Shown here piece by piece: positions 62,633 through 64,000 of a DNA stretch of 64,000 nt. The notes below the pieces were generated by a model. The model was given only the letters and a program-made list of their open reading frames with translations. It was not told where the DNA came from and did not search any database. Position numbers and translations under genes: made by a program. The stretch is from contig NC_134455.1 in assembly GCF_047948215.1 (NCBI RefSeq), positions 309,522,147 to 309,586,146 of the forward strand. The letters are read 5' to 3'. Within the stretch, counting starts at the first letter, position 1. Each line of letters begins with the position of its first letter. The DNA is from Lycorma delicatula. Taxonomy: Eukaryota; Arthropoda; Insecta; Hemiptera; Fulgoridae.

Positions 62633-63340
62633 CTATTGATATAATGAAGCTGAACCGTATCTGCTATTAAAGTTATTTGTTTCTCTTAGCAATAAAATAT
62701 TCTCACTATTCTCAAAAGCACTTAAAATGCACCTCTTTTTAAAAGATTTCAGAATTAATTCTACCGGAGTTTGACTCAGTTTCTTTTCAATTCCTTCAAA
62801 AACTAAAATACGTGACAGTTTCTTAATCGTCAATGAAAAATTTAAGTCTACGTGAAATTTATTTCACGTAGATTTTTTCATGTAAAGATGATTAAATGGT
62901 CAGTTTATACCTAAATTTAGTGGCTGTAACATTGATGTTATGTCTCCGGGAACGGAAACCCGTTATATGATTCAGCAACTAATTTCCTTTTAACTTTGAG
63001 ATCACGTAACCATGAAAATTATTCACAACTAGCTTGCATGATTTTCGTAACAGTATTCCAAGCTCTGTCCCACAAATATTTTACCAAATCTGAACCATCC
63101 GACCAGCTAACCACCCATTTTGTACGTATGTATTATAATTTCACGTGAATATAACATGCGGTGGAGCCTTTTTTCTATCAGTTAACATTTGCTATAGTAG
63201 AGACTCTTTGCTTTTCGTATTCTGCCGTAAGAATTACGTTTTTTTGTTCTAAAGTATTCAACAGACTTACCAGTTGGTTTAAAAAATACAGGAACGTAAT
63301 TGTGAATTACCAAAATTAAATTTTTGTGTGATTGTTACAT
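62633..63340 (-). pseudogene. pogo/Tigger-like DDE transposase remnant
   Basis: On the minus strand, pieces in several frames follow the order of pogo-type transposases: PVFFKPTGKSVEYFRTK (about 63292-63245; family pattern ETPV.FDMP...TV...G.K), EKQRVSTIANVN (about 63216-63180; EK.RVTVML....DG), KKAPPHVIF (about 63170-63147; K.PP.VIFK), YVQNGWL (about 63125-63107; the GWM segment), and finally a 66-codon frame (62633-62833) with LSQTPVELILKSFKKRCILS, matching the W..I..E.I..SFKKCGI segment. The middle portion with the second and third catalytic residues is not identifiable. A 12-bp hairpin (62847-62872) sits inside. Stops and frameshifts show it is inactive. Confidence 0.65.
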
Positions 63341-64000
63341 TTAACAGTATCAGTTGGGTAAAAAATATGTCAGAATTAGAGGAATAAACTTAGTAAAGGT
63401 ATAATATTAATATATTTATATCATTCCTGATAATCTAATAGGAATTATTTATATAATTCCTGGGTAAAAGTCTAAACGAAATTAAGATAAAATAACACAG
63501 GGAGAAATATTCTAGTTTAATCATGTACTAAGTCAGATTATTTTCTACAACTGGTTTTACAAATATTTTATTCACCATCAAATGTAAAGCTTACAAAAAA
63601 ATAAAATAAAATTAATTTTACTGAATCTATTTGTGCAATACTTAACTAAACAGTAACTTAAACAAAGTCTTACCAATAAATAAAGAAACATAGAGAATAA
63701 GAAAATAACAAAGGAAACACGTAGAGAATATAAGAACATTTTAATAATTAATTTTTCAAAGTTGTTCAGAAATTGTCTTTACTTCTGAATATATTTAAAA
63801 GGTACTGGTAACAACAATCAATCAGGATATTTTAATAAAAGATTTCCCTTTTCTGCTATACGTTGTTCATTATAATATATATATAGTGTATGCGCGCACG
63901 CGTGTAAAATAACAAATCCGTCGTCTATTCGAGTATCACTTCTGAACTTCCGTTTTTAATGAAACTTACAGGTTGATTTACTCTTGTTCTGGCTAAAAAT
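63341..64000. other. AT-rich noncoding to window end
   Basis: A short alternating tract TGTATGCGCGCACGCGTGTA follows a TA run at about 63875-63905. Nothing else is recognised. Confidence 0.45.

Overview
This window looks like intergenic and intronic DNA from a large, AT-rich insect genome. Eukaryotic signals are everywhere: tRNA-headed SINEs, LINE and Tc1/mariner-superfamily relics, long CA, GA and TA microsatellites, and a splice-bounded exon. The repeat families resemble ones I associate with Hemiptera, but that is an impression and not a result. There is no bacterial-type operon, CRISPR array, rRNA or functional tRNA gene.

The best host coding sequence is a proline/serine-rich exon of 151 bp on the minus strand (6067-6217). 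It has a consensus acceptor and donor and one open frame; its gene is not recognised. Two weaker phase-compatible candidate exons lie upstream of it on the same strand (11.7 and 12.6 kb). Three CpG- or GC-richer islands (about 12.0-12.1, 25.2-25.4 and 31.8-32.4 kb) could be promoters or untranslated exons but are unproven.

Everything else that reads as protein is decayed transposon. In order: a LINE encoding an endonuclease-RT type polyprotein (0.6-2.4 kb, +); the C-terminal tail of a related LINE (3.8-4.2 kb, -); an R1-clade LINE (9.6-11.0 kb, +); a Tc1/mariner-superfamily transposase (19.1-19.7 kb, +); an R1-like LINE 3' end inserted in a MITE with a target-site duplication (22.1-22.8 kb); a LINE RNase H and C-terminal region (58.0-59.2 kb, -); a Jockey-like RT fragment (62.1-62.2 kb, -); and a pogo/Tigger-like transposase (62.6-63.3 kb, -). 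All carry stops and frameshifts.

Short interspersed repeats fall into two tRNA-derived SINE groups with different heads but a shared 3' tail. There are also a third tRNA-like family inside a 947-bp element with terminal inverted repeats (56.7-57.7 kb; partial copy at 7.2-7.8 kb), a foldback element of about 570 bp (18.35-18.9 kb), several paired unclassified repeats, and one very GC-rich perfect 51-bp palindrome (36.66 kb). I see no new multi-gene system. The most informative structures are the nested insertions, the shared SINE tail and the cryptic host exon.
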